NCBI GenBank assembly: GCA_905213895.1
Contig: CAJMKE010000026.1
Location: 1-14,610 of the forward strand
Length of the DNA stretch: 14,610 bases
DNA from: an uncultured Alistipes sp.
GTDB lineage: Bacteria; Bacteroidota; Bacteroidia; Bacteroidales; Rikenellaceae
Direction of reading: 5' to 3'
Every line of letters starts with the position of its first letter. Position 1 is the stretch's first letter. Shown one piece after another: positions 5,842-13,598 of the stretch. The notes beneath the pieces were generated by a model that saw nothing but the letters and a program-made list of their open reading frames with translations, did no database searches and was not told where the DNA came from. The position numbers and the translations under genes are program-made.

Positions 5842-6933
5842 ATGAGAACGCATCGAATAATCTTTTGCACATTGACAGCCCTGTTCATCGGCATCCTCTC
5901 CGCCGCAGCGCAGTCGCCGCTGCGGTTCGACGAGACGGCACACGATTTCGGCACCATCGCCGAGGACGGAGGGGCGGTGGCGCACGCATTCCGCTTCACG
6001 AACGTCTCCTCCGAACCGCTGGTTATCGTGAACGCATCGGCGTCATGCGGCTGCACGAAAGCGGAGTTCTCGCGCAAGCCAGTCAAGCCGAACGCGACCG
6101 GCGAAATCGTCGTCCGCTTCGACCCGATGAACTACCCCGGCATGTTCGCCCGCAAGGTAACGATACTCACCTCCGCAGGTCGCCTGCCCGAGCAACTGAC
6201 GGTATCGGGTCGCGTAACTCCGCGGATAAAGACGGTCGAGGAACGCTGCCCGCTGTCGGTCGGCGGCGGAGTGCGCATGGATGCCAACGCCCACGCCTTC
6301 GGCTATATCGAACACGGAAACCGGACCGGCAGCGCGTTCGAGATTGCAAACACGTCCGACAGGGAGGTGTCGGTTCGGATAATCCCGACGCAGGAGAGCG
6401 GTTTTCTCGAAATCCGCTGCCCCGAGCGGCTCGCTCCTCACGAGGAGGCTTCGGTGAACTTCGCATACGCATTAGCCGACGACTGCGCGGCATACGGTAC
6501 GCTGCACGACGTACTCGCGATGGAGATAGACGGCAGACGTTCGGAATATCCGCTGACAATCAGCGCAATCGCGATAGACAACCGCGATATTTTCGCAGAT
6601 AATGGCGAGCCGAAGGTCGAATTGTCGGAAAATTTCATTAGATTTGAGCCTTTGAAACGCAACGACCCGCCGCAGTCGAGGAGCATTACCATATATAATA
6701 GAGGTGAAGCCCCGCTACACATACGGCGAATCGAAACGGAATACGGAATCGTCGCGGCGGCTGTCGACGGCGACGGAACGATAGGAATCGGCGGACACGG
6801 CAAGATTACGGTTACGCTCCGTCCGAAAGGACGTTCGTTGGGACCGCTGACCGACCGCGTGAGGATAATTACCGACGACCCGCATTCGCCGATGCGCAGC
6901 GTGAGGGTGTCGGCTTTAATCGAATCCTTTTAA
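5842..6933 (+). CDS. Secreted DUF1573 domain protein
   Basis: A 363-residue exported protein with signal peptide RIIFCTLTALFIGILSAAAQ (cleavage near residue 24). Residues about 26-125 match DUF1573, a small Ig-like module frequent in Bacteroidota: FDETAHDFGTIAEDGGAVAH, FRFTNVSSEPLVIVNA, and the hallmark SASCGCT with C69 and C71, then VRFDP and GRV. Two further beta-rich, Ig-like domains follow (about 130-240 and 255-363), the last with ITIYNRGEAPLHI and RVRIITDDP. The function of DUF1573 proteins is not established. The likely location is periplasm or outer membrane. The stop codon lies inside a 31-bp perfect inverted repeat of the 9-nt repeat family. No promoter is visible before nfnA 63 bp downstream, so read-through is possible. 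Confidence 0.9.
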   Translation: MRTHRIIFCTLTALFIGILSAAAQSPLRFDETAHDFGTIAEDGGAVAHAFRFTNVSSEPLVIVNASASCGCTKAEFSRKPVKPNATGEIVVRFDPMNYPGMFARKVTILTSAGRLPEQLTVSGRVTPRIKTVEERCPLSVGGGVRMDANAHAFGYIEHGNRTGSAFEIANTSDREVSVRIIPTQESGFLEIRCPERLAPHEEASVNFAYALADDCAAYGTLHDVLAMEIDGRRSEYPLTISAIAIDNRDIFADNGEPKVELSENFIRFEPLKRNDPPQSRSITIYNRGEAPLHIRRIETEYGIVAAAVDGDGTIGIGGHGKITVTLRPKGRSLGPLTDRVRIITDDPHSPMRSVRVSALIESF

Positions 6934-6960
6934 GGACTTTAAGGACCTTAAAGTCCTTAA
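6930..6960. repeat. 9-nt iterated repeat, copy 2, perfect palindrome
   Basis: Units ttaaggact, ttaaggacc, ttaaagtcc and ttaa make a perfect 15-1-15 inverted repeat (6930-6944 with 6946-6960). It overlaps the DUF1573 stop codon (6931-6933). No T run follows, so termination is uncertain. Confidence 0.75.
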
Positions 6961-6996
6961 TGAAATGATAATGACAAAACAAACGGAGAAACCTAT

Positions 6997-7881
6997 ATGT
7001 TTGAAATAAGGGAGAAGCGGGTGCTTGCCGAGGGAATCTATCTCACCCGAGTGCATGCACCGCGCATAGCGAATTCAGCCCTGCCGGGGCAGTTCGTGAT
7101 AGTTCGCGCCGACGCGTCGGGCGAACGCACGCCGCTGACGATTGCCGATTACGACCGCAACGACGGAACGATAACGATAGTTACGCAGGCTTTGGGCGTT
7201 TCGACGCGCAAAATCGTCGCGAAGGAGGTCGGCGACTCGTTCGCCGACGTGGCAGGACCGCTCGGACGACCGTCCGATTTCGTCAGGATGACGCCCGAGG
7301 AGTTGCGGCGCACGCGATTCGTGTTCATCGGCGGCGGCGTAGGCACCGCTCCCGTATATCCCCAAGTCAAATGGCTGCACGAACACGGCGTGAAAGCCGA
7401 TGTCATAATAGGTGCGAAGACCGAAAAGATGCTCATCTACACCGAAGAGATGGCGGAAGTCGCCGCGAATCTGTATATCGCGACCGACGACGGCTCGAAG
7501 GGATTCCACGGTCTGGTAACGGCACTCCTCGAAGAACTGGTTGCGACCCGCGGCGAACACTACGACATGTGCGTCGCGATAGGACCTATGATAATGATGA
7601 AATTCGTCGCGCTGACCACGCGCAAACTCGGCATGCCATGCACCGTGTCGCTCAACGCGCTGATGGTGGACGGCACGGGAATGTGCGGCGCATGCCGCGT
7701 AACGGTCGGCGGCAAGACCCGCTTCACCTGCGTGGACGGACCCGAATTCGACGCCCACGAGGTCGATTTCGACGAGGCGATGCGCCGTCAGGGCATGTAC
7801 AAAACGCAGGAGCAGCGTGCGCTCGCAATAGCCCGCGAACGCGAGGCGGGACACAAGTGTAACATAGGATTGGACAGATAG
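6997..7881 (+). CDS. nfnA: NADH-dependent ferredoxin:NADP+ oxidoreductase, small subunit (NfnA / sulfide dehydrogenase alpha type)
   Basis: This 294-residue FAD-binding subunit resembles the ferredoxin reductase-like half of NfnAB, which couples NADH, NADPH and ferredoxin redox pools by flavin-based bifurcation. The FAD domain contains PGQFVIVRA and RTPLTIAD (residues 30-51). The NAD-binding domain has FIGGGVGTAPVYP (110-122) and CVAIGPMIMM. The C-terminal [2Fe-2S] motif reads DGTGMCGACRV with C230, C233 and C245. D225 stands where PyrK-type proteins have the first cysteine, as I recall is also the case in characterised NfnA. A purine-rich site (GGAG) lies about 9 nt before the start. The nfnB gene starts 4 nt after its stop. 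A plain PyrK-like electron-transfer subunit is the alternative, but the partner argues for Nfn. Confidence 0.88.
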   Translation: MFEIREKRVLAEGIYLTRVHAPRIANSALPGQFVIVRADASGERTPLTIADYDRNDGTITIVTQALGVSTRKIVAKEVGDSFADVAGPLGRPSDFVRMTPEELRRTRFVFIGGGVGTAPVYPQVKWLHEHGVKADVIIGAKTEKMLIYTEEMAEVAANLYIATDDGSKGFHGLVTALLEELVATRGEHYDMCVAIGPMIMMKFVALTTRKLGMPCTVSLNALMVDGTGMCGACRVTVGGKTRFTCVDGPEFDAHEVDFDEAMRRQGMYKTQEQRALAIAREREAGHKCNIGLDR

Positions 7882-7885
7882 CGAT

Positions 7886-9271
7886 ATGGCGAACAAGATA
7901 CCGCGCGTGCCGGTGCGCGAACAGAATCCGGCGGAAAGAGCCTCCAATTTCGAGGAGGTGTGCTACGGCTACGATGCCGGCGAAGCGATGCTCGAAGCGT
8001 CGCGATGCCTCAACTGCAAGAATCCGCGTTGCGTCGCGGCATGTCCGGTCGGCGTCAGGATTCCGCAGTTCATCGAGCGGCTCAAATCGGGCGACACAGC
8101 CGGTGCAGCCGACGTCATCGCCGCCGACTCGTCGCTGCCGAGCATCTGCGGTCGCGTATGCCCGCAGGAGACGCAGTGCGAGGGGTCGTGCATACTCGGC
8201 ATCAAGGGCGAGCCTGTCGCAATAGGCAAACTCGAACGCTTCGTAGGCGACTGGCAACTTGCCAACGGTCATGCGTCGGCGGCTCCGACCGAAAAGAACG
8301 GTCGCCGCGTAGCCGTCGTCGGCAGCGGACCGTCGTCACTCGCATGTGCAAGCGACCTCGCCAAGTCGAGTTACGATGTAACGATATTCGAGGCTCTGCA
8401 CGAACTCGGCGGAGTACTCGTATACGGCATTCCCGAATTCCGTCTGCCCAAACGAACGATTGTAGCCGCCGAAATCGATGCTGTACGGAAACTGGGCGTC
8501 AGGTTCGAGACCGACGTAATCGTCGGACGCACCGTAACTGTCGATTCGCTGATGGACGACGAGGGATACGACGCCGTATTCATCGGTTCGGGTGCGGGAC
8601 TGCCGAGATTCATGGGCATCGACGGCGAAAATCTCAACGGCGTATTCTCCGCCAACGAATTTCTCACCCGCGCCAATCTGATGCGCGCCTACGACGAAGC
8701 GTCCGACACGCCGATATACACGGGAGAACGGGTGGTGGTTGTCGGCGGCGGAAACGTAGCGATGGATGCCGTGCGCACCGCAAAGCGACTGGGTGCGAAA
8801 GCGACCATAGTCTACCGCCGCAGCGAAAAGGAGTTGCCCGCACGCGCCGAGGAGGTACACCACGCGATGGAGGAGGGCATCGAATTCCGTATGCTCACCA
8901 ACCCTACGCGCATAATCGGCGATGAAAAGGGCTGGGTACGCGGCATAGAGTGCATCCGCATGGAACTCGGCGAGCCGGATGCGAGCGGACGTCGCTCTCC
9001 GGTCGAGGTCGCAGGCTCGGAATTCACGATAGAGTGCGACGCCGTGATAATGGCACTCGGAACGTCGCCGAATCCGCTTATCGCATCGACCACCGACGGT
9101 CTTGACACCAACCGCCGTGGCTGCATCGTCGCCGACGAATCGGGTCGCACCTCGCGCAAAGGAGTTTTCGCGGGCGGCGACACCGTTACGGGCGCAGCGA
9201 CGGTGATTCTCGCAATGGGCGCGGGACGCCGTGCGGCGGCGGCTATCGACGAGTATCTGAAATCGAAATAA
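7886..9271 (+). CDS. nfnB: NADPH-dependent GltD-like flavoprotein, large Nfn subunit (often annotated glutamate synthase, gltA)
   Basis: A 461-residue protein of the glutamate synthase small-subunit family, here the NADPH-binding partner of NfnA. The N-terminus has two cysteine clusters for [4Fe-4S] centres: CLNCKNPRCVAACP (C41, C44, C49, C53) and ICGRVCPQETQCEGSC (C88, C92, C98, C102). An FAD-binding Rossmann motif follows at RRVAVVGSGPSS (140-151), then the second dinucleotide site ERVVVVGGGNVAMDAVR (281-297) with YRRSEKELPAR. The C-terminal flavin segment is GVFAGGDTVTGAATVILAMG. It starts 4 nt after nfnA, a tight operon. Because no glutamate synthase large subunit is nearby, Nfn is the better reading than glutamate synthesis. 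Transcription ends at the hairpin 9294-9330. Confidence 0.9.
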   Translation: MANKIPRVPVREQNPAERASNFEEVCYGYDAGEAMLEASRCLNCKNPRCVAACPVGVRIPQFIERLKSGDTAGAADVIAADSSLPSICGRVCPQETQCEGSCILGIKGEPVAIGKLERFVGDWQLANGHASAAPTEKNGRRVAVVGSGPSSLACASDLAKSSYDVTIFEALHELGGVLVYGIPEFRLPKRTIVAAEIDAVRKLGVRFETDVIVGRTVTVDSLMDDEGYDAVFIGSGAGLPRFMGIDGENLNGVFSANEFLTRANLMRAYDEASDTPIYTGERVVVVGGGNVAMDAVRTAKRLGAKATIVYRRSEKELPARAEEVHHAMEEGIEFRMLTNPTRIIGDEKGWVRGIECIRMELGEPDASGRRSPVEVAGSEFTIECDAVIMALGTSPNPLIASTTDGLDTNRRGCIVADESGRTSRKGVFAGGDTVTGAATVILAMGAGRRAAAAIDEYLKSK

Positions 9272-9293
9272 AGAGAGACAACGCATCAAAACG

Positions 9294-9330
9294 AACGAGA
9301 GGTATGGTTTCCGCCATACCTCTCGTTTTT
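9294..9330. terminator. Terminator between convergent nfnB and ferritin genes
   Basis: A perfect 14-bp stem AACGAGAGGTATGG/CCATACCTCTCGTT (9294-9307, 9314-9327) with a 6-nt loop ends in five T on the plus strand. The minus-strand side has CGTTTTG. It therefore serves nfnB clearly and the ferritin gene possibly. Confidence 0.85.
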
Positions 9331-9346
9331 CAATCCGAATCGACGT

Positions 9347-9868
9347 CTAATCTTTCCGGGAAAGAATCGACGGTGCGGAATAGGTTCTCGAAGCGAGTTC
9401 CTTGTCAATCATGAACATTCCGAGTTTGTCGCCGCCGACCTGCTCCAACGAAGCGATGATGTCGGCTGCGTTCTCCTCCTCCTCGACCTGTTCGTCGACG
9501 AACCAGCGAAGCATGCCGAGCGCAGCATAGTCCTTCTCCTCCTCGGCGAGGGCATAGAGATTGTGAATCAGGGACGTAACCTTCTTCTCGTGAACGAGGG
9601 TATCCTTGAAGGCATCCAACGGCGAGTTCCACTCTGTCGCAACCTCCGCAATCGGAGCGAGTTTCACCTCGTTACCGCGCGAAAGCACGTGGTTAATCAT
9701 GATTTGCGCATGGTCCTGCTCCTCGCGGAACTGTATCGCGAACCAGTTGGCAACGCCCTTGTGTCCTTTTGCGGCAGCGTTAACCGACATCGAAAGATAG
9801 AGATATGCCGACCACATCTCCGCATTGATTTGCGCGTTGAGCGCATCATTCATTTTCTTGCTAAGCAT
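9347..9868 (-). CDS. ftnA: Ferritin (non-haem, FtnA type)
   Basis: This 173-residue iron-storage protein forms a 24-subunit cytoplasmic shell that oxidises Fe(II) and stores the mineral. The ferroxidase residues sit at the same numbers as in E. coli FtnA: E17 (INAEMWSAY), E50 and H53 (REEQDHA), E94 (VHEKKVT), Q127 and E130 (VDEQVEEE). There is no haem-ligand methionine of the bacterioferritin type, so this is a ferritin proper. The length is normal for the family. The start at 9868 opens MLSKKMNDALNAQ, as expected. A probable promoter lies at 9911-9941. In anaerobes such as Bacteroides, ferritin is known to be induced by oxygen. Whether that applies here is inference, though the window also carries superoxide dismutase. 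Confidence 0.96.
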   Translation of the reverse strand: MLSKKMNDALNAQINAEMWSAYLYLSMSVNAAAKGHKGVANWFAIQFREEQDHAQIMINHVLSRGNEVKLAPIAEVATEWNSPLDAFKDTLVHEKKVTSLIHNLYALAEEEKDYAALGMLRWFVDEQVEEEENAADIIASLEQVGGDKLGMFMIDKELASRTYSAPSILSRKD

Positions 9869-9910
9869 AATATTTGATATTAAAGCCTTTGTTCTTGCTT
9901 AAACCGTCTG

Positions 9911-9941
9911 CGAAATTAGCGCGAAAATTCGGGTTTCGCAA
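9911..9941 (-). promoter_or_regulatory. Candidate promoter of ferritin gene
   Basis: On the minus strand TTG (9939-9941), a 20-nt spacer and TAATTTCG (9911-9918) match the consensus except one base of the -7 box. The leader would be about 38 nt. Confidence 0.35.
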
Positions 9942-10042
9942 CAAATTCCGGAGTTATTTTTCACGCATACCATCCGTCCGGTAACGGCAGCCGATTTCAA
10001 TAGCCATTTCGCGGTATTTTGCGCCGGACGGGACGCGGCAAG

Positions 10043-10074
10043 TTGCATCGTCGCCGCAAAATACGGTATATTTG
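10043..10074 (+). promoter_or_regulatory. Promoter of membrane protein-TonB receptor operon
   Basis: TTG (10043-10045), a 21-nt spacer and TATATTTG (10067-10074) fit the consensus exactly. The ATG at 10084 is only 9 nt past the box. Confidence 0.7.
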
Positions 10075-10083
10075 TATCCGAAT

Positions 10084-10425
10084 ATGCAACCGACGGCGAA
10101 ATACGGCACAGCACTCAATCTCCTATTTCTGGCGATTATCGTCGTTGCGTACACCGGCAAGGCACTTCATCGCCACGGCGACGAATACTACGCCGATTTC
10201 GAGCGTACCGAGTGTACGGCTTCGGGGCAACCGAGCATCGCCGACGACTGCCGAATCTGCCATTTCAATTTCTTCCCGTGTCTGTATGCGGCAATTACGG
10301 TATTCACGCTCGCGACGGTACTGTTCGTCCGCTACATCGGCGTTCCGACGCCGAAGCGCATCGAGAAGCCGCACTACCGCCGCTCGTTGCGCGCGCCGCC
10401 TGTCGAACCGTCGGCAAATATGTAA
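10084..10425 (+). CDS. Small two-helix membrane protein with Cys/His motifs, hypothetical
   Basis: A 113-residue protein with two hydrophobic helices, about residues 9-25 (ALNLLFLAIIVVAYTG) and 66-86 (LYAAITVFTLATVLFVRYIG). The loop between them carries potential metal ligands: HRHGDE (29-34), C44 and DDCRICHFNFFPC (C56, C59, H60, C66). The C-terminal tail is basic and proline-rich. I know of no firm function. The CxxCH-type loop and its position ahead of a TonB receptor recall small metal-associated membrane proteins such as DUF2946, but I cannot show homology. The start at 10084 is chosen because an upstream in-frame TTG (10072) lies inside the promoter's -7 box. The receptor gene begins 64 nt after the stop with no promoter between them, which suggests cotranscription. 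Confidence 0.75.
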   Translation: MQPTAKYGTALNLLFLAIIVVAYTGKALHRHGDEYYADFERTECTASGQPSIADDCRICHFNFFPCLYAAITVFTLATVLFVRYIGVPTPKRIEKPHYRRSLRAPPVEPSANM

Positions 10426-10489
10426 TTCCACGCCTGCGGCACGGTCGCAACGGCGCATACCCATTTTACCAACACCCCAACGATTCAAC

Positions 10490-12808
10490 ATGAAAAGACA
10501 TATCATGGCGACTGTCGCCATACTTCTGTTCACGGCTGCCGCACATTTCGCGGCAGTCGGACAAAACCGCGCAAACGGCACCGATGCCAACGCATACGGG
10601 CATGTCGTAGACCGACACACCGGAGAACACCAACCCTATGTAACCGTTGCCGTCGTCGGCACGCCGATAGGCACGACCACCGACGCATCGGGGCACTATT
10701 TCCTGCACGACCTGCCGACGGGCGAAATCACAGTCGAGGTATCGGCGGTAGGCTACAAAACCGCGAGCCGGACGATAACCGTAACTCCCGACTCGACCAT
10801 AGAACTCAATTTCGAACTCGAAGAGTCGCGCATCGCAGTCGATGCGGTGGTAGTCTCGGCGAACCGCAACGAGACGTCGCGCCGCGAGGCTCCGTCGCTC
10901 GTGAACATCATCGACGCCAAGATTTTCGACACCGCCAACGCCGCCTGCATCGCGCAGGGATTGTCGTTCCAACCGGGTGTGCGCGTCGAGGACGACTGTC
11001 AGAACTGCGGCTTCGCACAGGTGCGCATCAACGGTCTCGACGGACACTACTCACAGATACTCATCGACTCCCGCCCCGTATTTTCAGCCCTGACGGGCGT
11101 GTACGGACTCGAACAGATTCCGGCGAACATGGTCGAGCGCATCGAGGTCGTCCGCGGCGGAGGCTCGGCACTCTTTGGGGCTTCGGCTATCGGCGGAACG
11201 ATAAACGTCATCACCAAAGAGCCGGTACGCAACTCCGCCCGGATAGCCCACTCCATCACTTCCATCGGTTGCAGCGGCAGTTACGACAACACCACCAATC
11301 TCAACGCATCGCTCGTAACGTCCAACAACAAGGCGGGCATCTACGTCTACGGGCAGAACCGCCACCGTTCGGGCTACGACCACGACGGCGACGGTTTCAC
11401 CGAACTGCCCGTCATATCGTCGCAGACTGCCGGCATGCGCTCCTACGTCAAACTGGGCGCATACCACAAACTCTCGTTGGAGTACCACGCAATCAAGGAG
11501 TATCGCCGCGGCGGCGACAACATCGGCGAACAGCCCCACGAAGCGATGGTCGCCGAGCAGACCGACCACATGATAAACGGCGGCGGACTGAGTTTCGACG
11601 GTTCGACGTCGGACAGCAAACACCATTACAGCGTCTACGCCTCGTTGCAGAACACCGACCGCAAAAGTTACTACGGCGGCAACAAAGACCCCGACGCCTA
11701 TGGAACGACGCACGGTCTCACGGCGGTAACGGGCGCGCAATACTCGTACCGCTGTCCGAAGATGTTCTTCATGCCGGCTGAACTGACGCTCGGAGCGGAG
11801 TACAACTTCGACGGAATGAAAGACCGTTCGAAAGGATACGACATGTACACGAACCAGAAAGTGCATATCGTCAGCGGATATTTGCAGAACGAGTGGAAGA
11901 CCGTCCGCTGGGGATTCCTTATCGGCGGACGCATCGACAAGCACAACCTCATCGACCACGTGATTTTCAGTCCGCGCGTCAATCTGCGCTACAACCCGAC
12001 CGCCGACATCAACCTGCGTGCGAGTTATTCGGGCGGATTCCGTGCGCCTCAGGCATTCGACGAAGACCTGCACATCTCGATAGTCGGCGGCGAGCGCGTC
12101 CGCATAGTCCTCGCCGACAACCTGCGCGAGGAGAAGTCGCACAGTTTCAGCGTCTCCGCCGACATGTCGCACACCTTCGGCAGAGTGCAGACCAATCTGG
12201 TCGTCGAGGGCTTCTACACTCTGCTCGACCATACGTTCGCACTGCGCGAACTCGCCGAGAAAGACGAGAGCGGCAACACAATCAAGGAGCGTTACAACGG
12301 CTCGGGCGCACGGGTAATGGGTCTGAATCTCGAAGGCAAGGTGGCGTTCATGCCGTGGTTCACATTGCAGTTGGGCGTAACCGTCCAGCAGAGCCGCTAT
12401 ACCAAGCCAGAATATTGGAGCGAAGACGAAGAGGTCGCGCCCGTCCGCAAGATGTTCCGCACGCCGAACACCTACGGTTATCTGACGGCATCGGTGAATC
12501 CGCTGAAAGGGTTCGAAATCGCACTGTCGGGAACCTACACCGGGCGGATGCTCGTACAGCATATGGCAGGTTCGGGCGTCGAACGCGACGTGGCTGTCAT
12601 GACTCCGCGGTTCTTCGACCTCGGGGCGAAAATCGCCTACGACATACGCATCTACAAGTCGATGATATTGCAGTTGAACGCGGGTATTCACAACATGTTC
12701 AACGCCTATCAGCGCGACTTCGACCAAGGTGCAGACCGCGATTCGGGCTACGTCTACGGACCGTCGCTGCCGCGCAGTTGGTATGTCGGGGCGAAATTCA
12801 GTTTCTGA
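10490..12808 (+). CDS. TonB-dependent outer-membrane receptor with N-terminal carboxypeptidase-regulatory-like domain
   Basis: A 772-residue outer-membrane transporter that uses TonB energy to import a scarce ligand. Signal peptide MKRHIMATVAILLFTAAAHF is cleaved near residue 25. Residues about 35-112 form the carboxypeptidase D regulatory-like beta domain (GHVVDRHTGEHQPYVTVAVV, DASGHYFLHDLPTGE). The plug domain (about 116-245) has VVVSANRNET, IDSRPVFSALTG and IPANMVERIEVVRGGGSALF followed by GASAIGGTINVITKEP. The barrel runs to the C-terminal SWYVGAKFSF, with the usual final Phe. The plug contains C170 and C173 (DDCQNCGF), a feature of a BtuB/CirA-like subgroup rather than of SusC. No SusD partner is nearby, so a metal, siderophore, haem or cobalamin-type ligand is more likely than a glycan. 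The ligand is not determinable here. The start is the first ATG before the signal peptide. Confidence 0.93.
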   Translation: MKRHIMATVAILLFTAAAHFAAVGQNRANGTDANAYGHVVDRHTGEHQPYVTVAVVGTPIGTTTDASGHYFLHDLPTGEITVEVSAVGYKTASRTITVTPDSTIELNFELEESRIAVDAVVVSANRNETSRREAPSLVNIIDAKIFDTANAACIAQGLSFQPGVRVEDDCQNCGFAQVRINGLDGHYSQILIDSRPVFSALTGVYGLEQIPANMVERIEVVRGGGSALFGASAIGGTINVITKEPVRNSARIAHSITSIGCSGSYDNTTNLNASLVTSNNKAGIYVYGQNRHRSGYDHDGDGFTELPVISSQTAGMRSYVKLGAYHKLSLEYHAIKEYRRGGDNIGEQPHEAMVAEQTDHMINGGGLSFDGSTSDSKHHYSVYASLQNTDRKSYYGGNKDPDAYGTTHGLTAVTGAQYSYRCPKMFFMPAELTLGAEYNFDGMKDRSKGYDMYTNQKVHIVSGYLQNEWKTVRWGFLIGGRIDKHNLIDHVIFSPRVNLRYNPTADINLRASYSGGFRAPQAFDEDLHISIVGGERVRIVLADNLREEKSHSFSVSADMSHTFGRVQTNLVVEGFYTLLDHTFALRELAEKDESGNTIKERYNGSGARVMGLNLEGKVAFMPWFTLQLGVTVQQSRYTKPEYWSEDEEVAPVRKMFRTPNTYGYLTASVNPLKGFEIALSGTYTGRMLVQHMAGSGVERDVAVMTPRFFDLGAKIAYDIRIYKSMILQLNAGIHNMFNAYQRDFDQGADRDSGYVYGPSLPRSWYVGAKFSF

Positions 12809-12827
12809 CGGCAGGCAAAGCGGTTCC

Positions 12828-12867
12828 TTAAAGTCCTTAACGGCCTTAAAGACTTTAAGGACTTTAA
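12828..12867. repeat. 9-nt iterated repeat, copy 3
   Basis: Five 9-nt units in a row (ttaaagtcc, ttaacggcc, ttaaagact, ttaaggact, ttaaagata). Outer arms TTAAAGTCCTTAA and TTAAGGACTTTAA (12828-12840, 12855-12867) are perfect reverse complements with a 14-nt loop. It lies between the TonB receptor stop and the ndk promoter and could act as a weak terminator. Confidence 0.75.
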
Positions 12868-12875
12868 AGATAATG

Positions 12876-12906
12876 TTGCATAATTTTAGAATAATAGTTA
12901 TATTTG
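12876..12906 (+). promoter_or_regulatory. Promoter of ndk
   Basis: TTG (12876-12878), a 20-nt spacer and TATATTTG (12899-12906) fit the consensus. The leader is about 12 nt. Confidence 0.7.
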
Positions 12907-12923
12907 ACTAAAATTCCGAAAAT

Positions 12924-13346
12924 ATGGGAAACTTGACATTCACTATGATTAAGCCCGATGCCGTTCGGGCGCACAAGGAGGCTGAAATTCTCAAACATCT
13001 GACCGACGCCGGATTCCGCATCGTCGCGCTGCGCATGCACAGAATGTCGCGTGCGGAGGCAGAGAAATTCTACGCCGTCCACAGCGATAAACCTTTCTTT
13101 GGCACGCTCGTAGAGTTCATGACGTCGGGACCTGTCGTAGCCGCCGTTCTCGAAAAGGAGAACGCCGTACCCGAACTACGCAAGACCGTGGGAGCGACCG
13201 ACCCTGCCGAAGCCGCAGAGGGAACGGTGCGCCGGCTGTTCGGCACGAACAAGACGATGAATGCCATCCATGCGTCGGACAGCGACGAGAACGCCCGCTA
13301 CGAATGGGCTATACACTTCGCGGACGACGACCTGATGTTGCAATAG
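12924..13346 (+). CDS. ndk: Nucleoside diphosphate kinase
   Basis: A 140-residue cytoplasmic enzyme that transfers the gamma-phosphate of ATP to nucleoside diphosphates through a phosphohistidine. The catalytic residue is H116 in the family signature NAIHASDS. Other landmarks are TFTMIKPDAV at the N-terminus (residues 5-14), the Kpn-loop region FYAVHSDKPFFGTLVEFM and the GPVVAAVLEKENAV segment. Length agrees with bacterial Ndk. It has its own promoter 18 nt upstream and appears monocistronic. The next gene begins 333 nt further on, behind a folded leader. Confidence 0.96.
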   Translation: MGNLTFTMIKPDAVRAHKEAEILKHLTDAGFRIVALRMHRMSRAEAEKFYAVHSDKPFFGTLVEFMTSGPVVAAVLEKENAVPELRKTVGATDPAEAAEGTVRRLFGTNKTMNAIHASDSDENARYEWAIHFADDDLMLQ

Positions 13347-13433
13347 GTCGTTCATATATCGATTATGGTCCGATACGCAATTTTTATGACCCGAACTCCG
13401 TTTACGGTATGAAGATTGTACTTTAATCCGACA

Positions 13434-13554
13434 ACTGCGGTGATTCAACTGCAAGCCGCAGTGAGGTTTCTTCATTTATTTAAGTTTGGGTTAGTAGTTT
13501 TAGGGACGCAAGTCCCGAGGTAGGCGGCAATCGAGACGATTCCCGCCTATTTTT
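13434..13554 (+). ncRNA. Folded leader or small RNA with terminator upstream of sodB
   Basis: Three stem-loops lie in a 333-nt gene-free gap. The first is ACTGCGG/CCGCAGT (13434-13440, 13456-13462) with a 15-nt loop. The second is GGGAC-GCAA-GTCCC (13503-13516), a GNRA tetraloop hairpin. The third is a 13-bp stem with one mismatch, TAGGCGGCAATCG/CGATTCCCGCCTA (13521-13549), followed by five T, which is a good rho-independent terminator. A possible -7-like sequence TACTTTAA is at 13419. Readings in order of preference are an attenuator leader of sodB, an independent small RNA, or a distant terminator of ndk. I do not recognise a named family. Confidence 0.4.
13521..13554 (+). terminator. Rho-independent terminator between ndk and sodB
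   Basis: The stem has 7 bp, one C-C mismatch and 5 bp, a three-base loop AGA and a following T run (13550-13554). The T run also creates the sequence TATTTTTG, which looks like a -7 box but lacks a -33 partner. Confidence 0.7.
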
Positions 13555-13574
13555 GCAATATTACGGCAAGGTTT

Positions 13575-13598
13575 TTAATGTCCTTAAAGACCTTAACG
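13575..13598. repeat. 9-nt iterated repeat, copy 4 (short)
   Basis: Units ttaatgtcc, ttaaagacc and ttaacg, the smallest member of the family in this window. It follows the folded leader and lies about 80 nt before the sodB start. Confidence 0.6.

Noticed and set aside
7886..9271. Glutamate synthase small subunit acting in ammonia assimilation
   Set aside because: No large glutamate synthase subunit is present, and the gene is 4 nt behind an NfnA-type partner, so Nfn transhydrogenase is the better call.
10072..10083. TTG start four codons before the membrane protein ATG
   Set aside because: The TTG is the last three bases of the promoter's TAnnTTTG box and would not be in the transcript.
10019..10489. 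Upstream extension of the TonB receptor frame
   Set aside because: It overlaps the small membrane protein gene in another frame, and the signal peptide begins at 10490. The added sequence is Arg/Ser-rich and not exported-protein-like.
13548..13555. TATTTTTG as a promoter for sodB
   Set aside because: It is the T run of a terminator hairpin and no TTG is found 18-21 nt upstream. I keep it only as a weak possibility.
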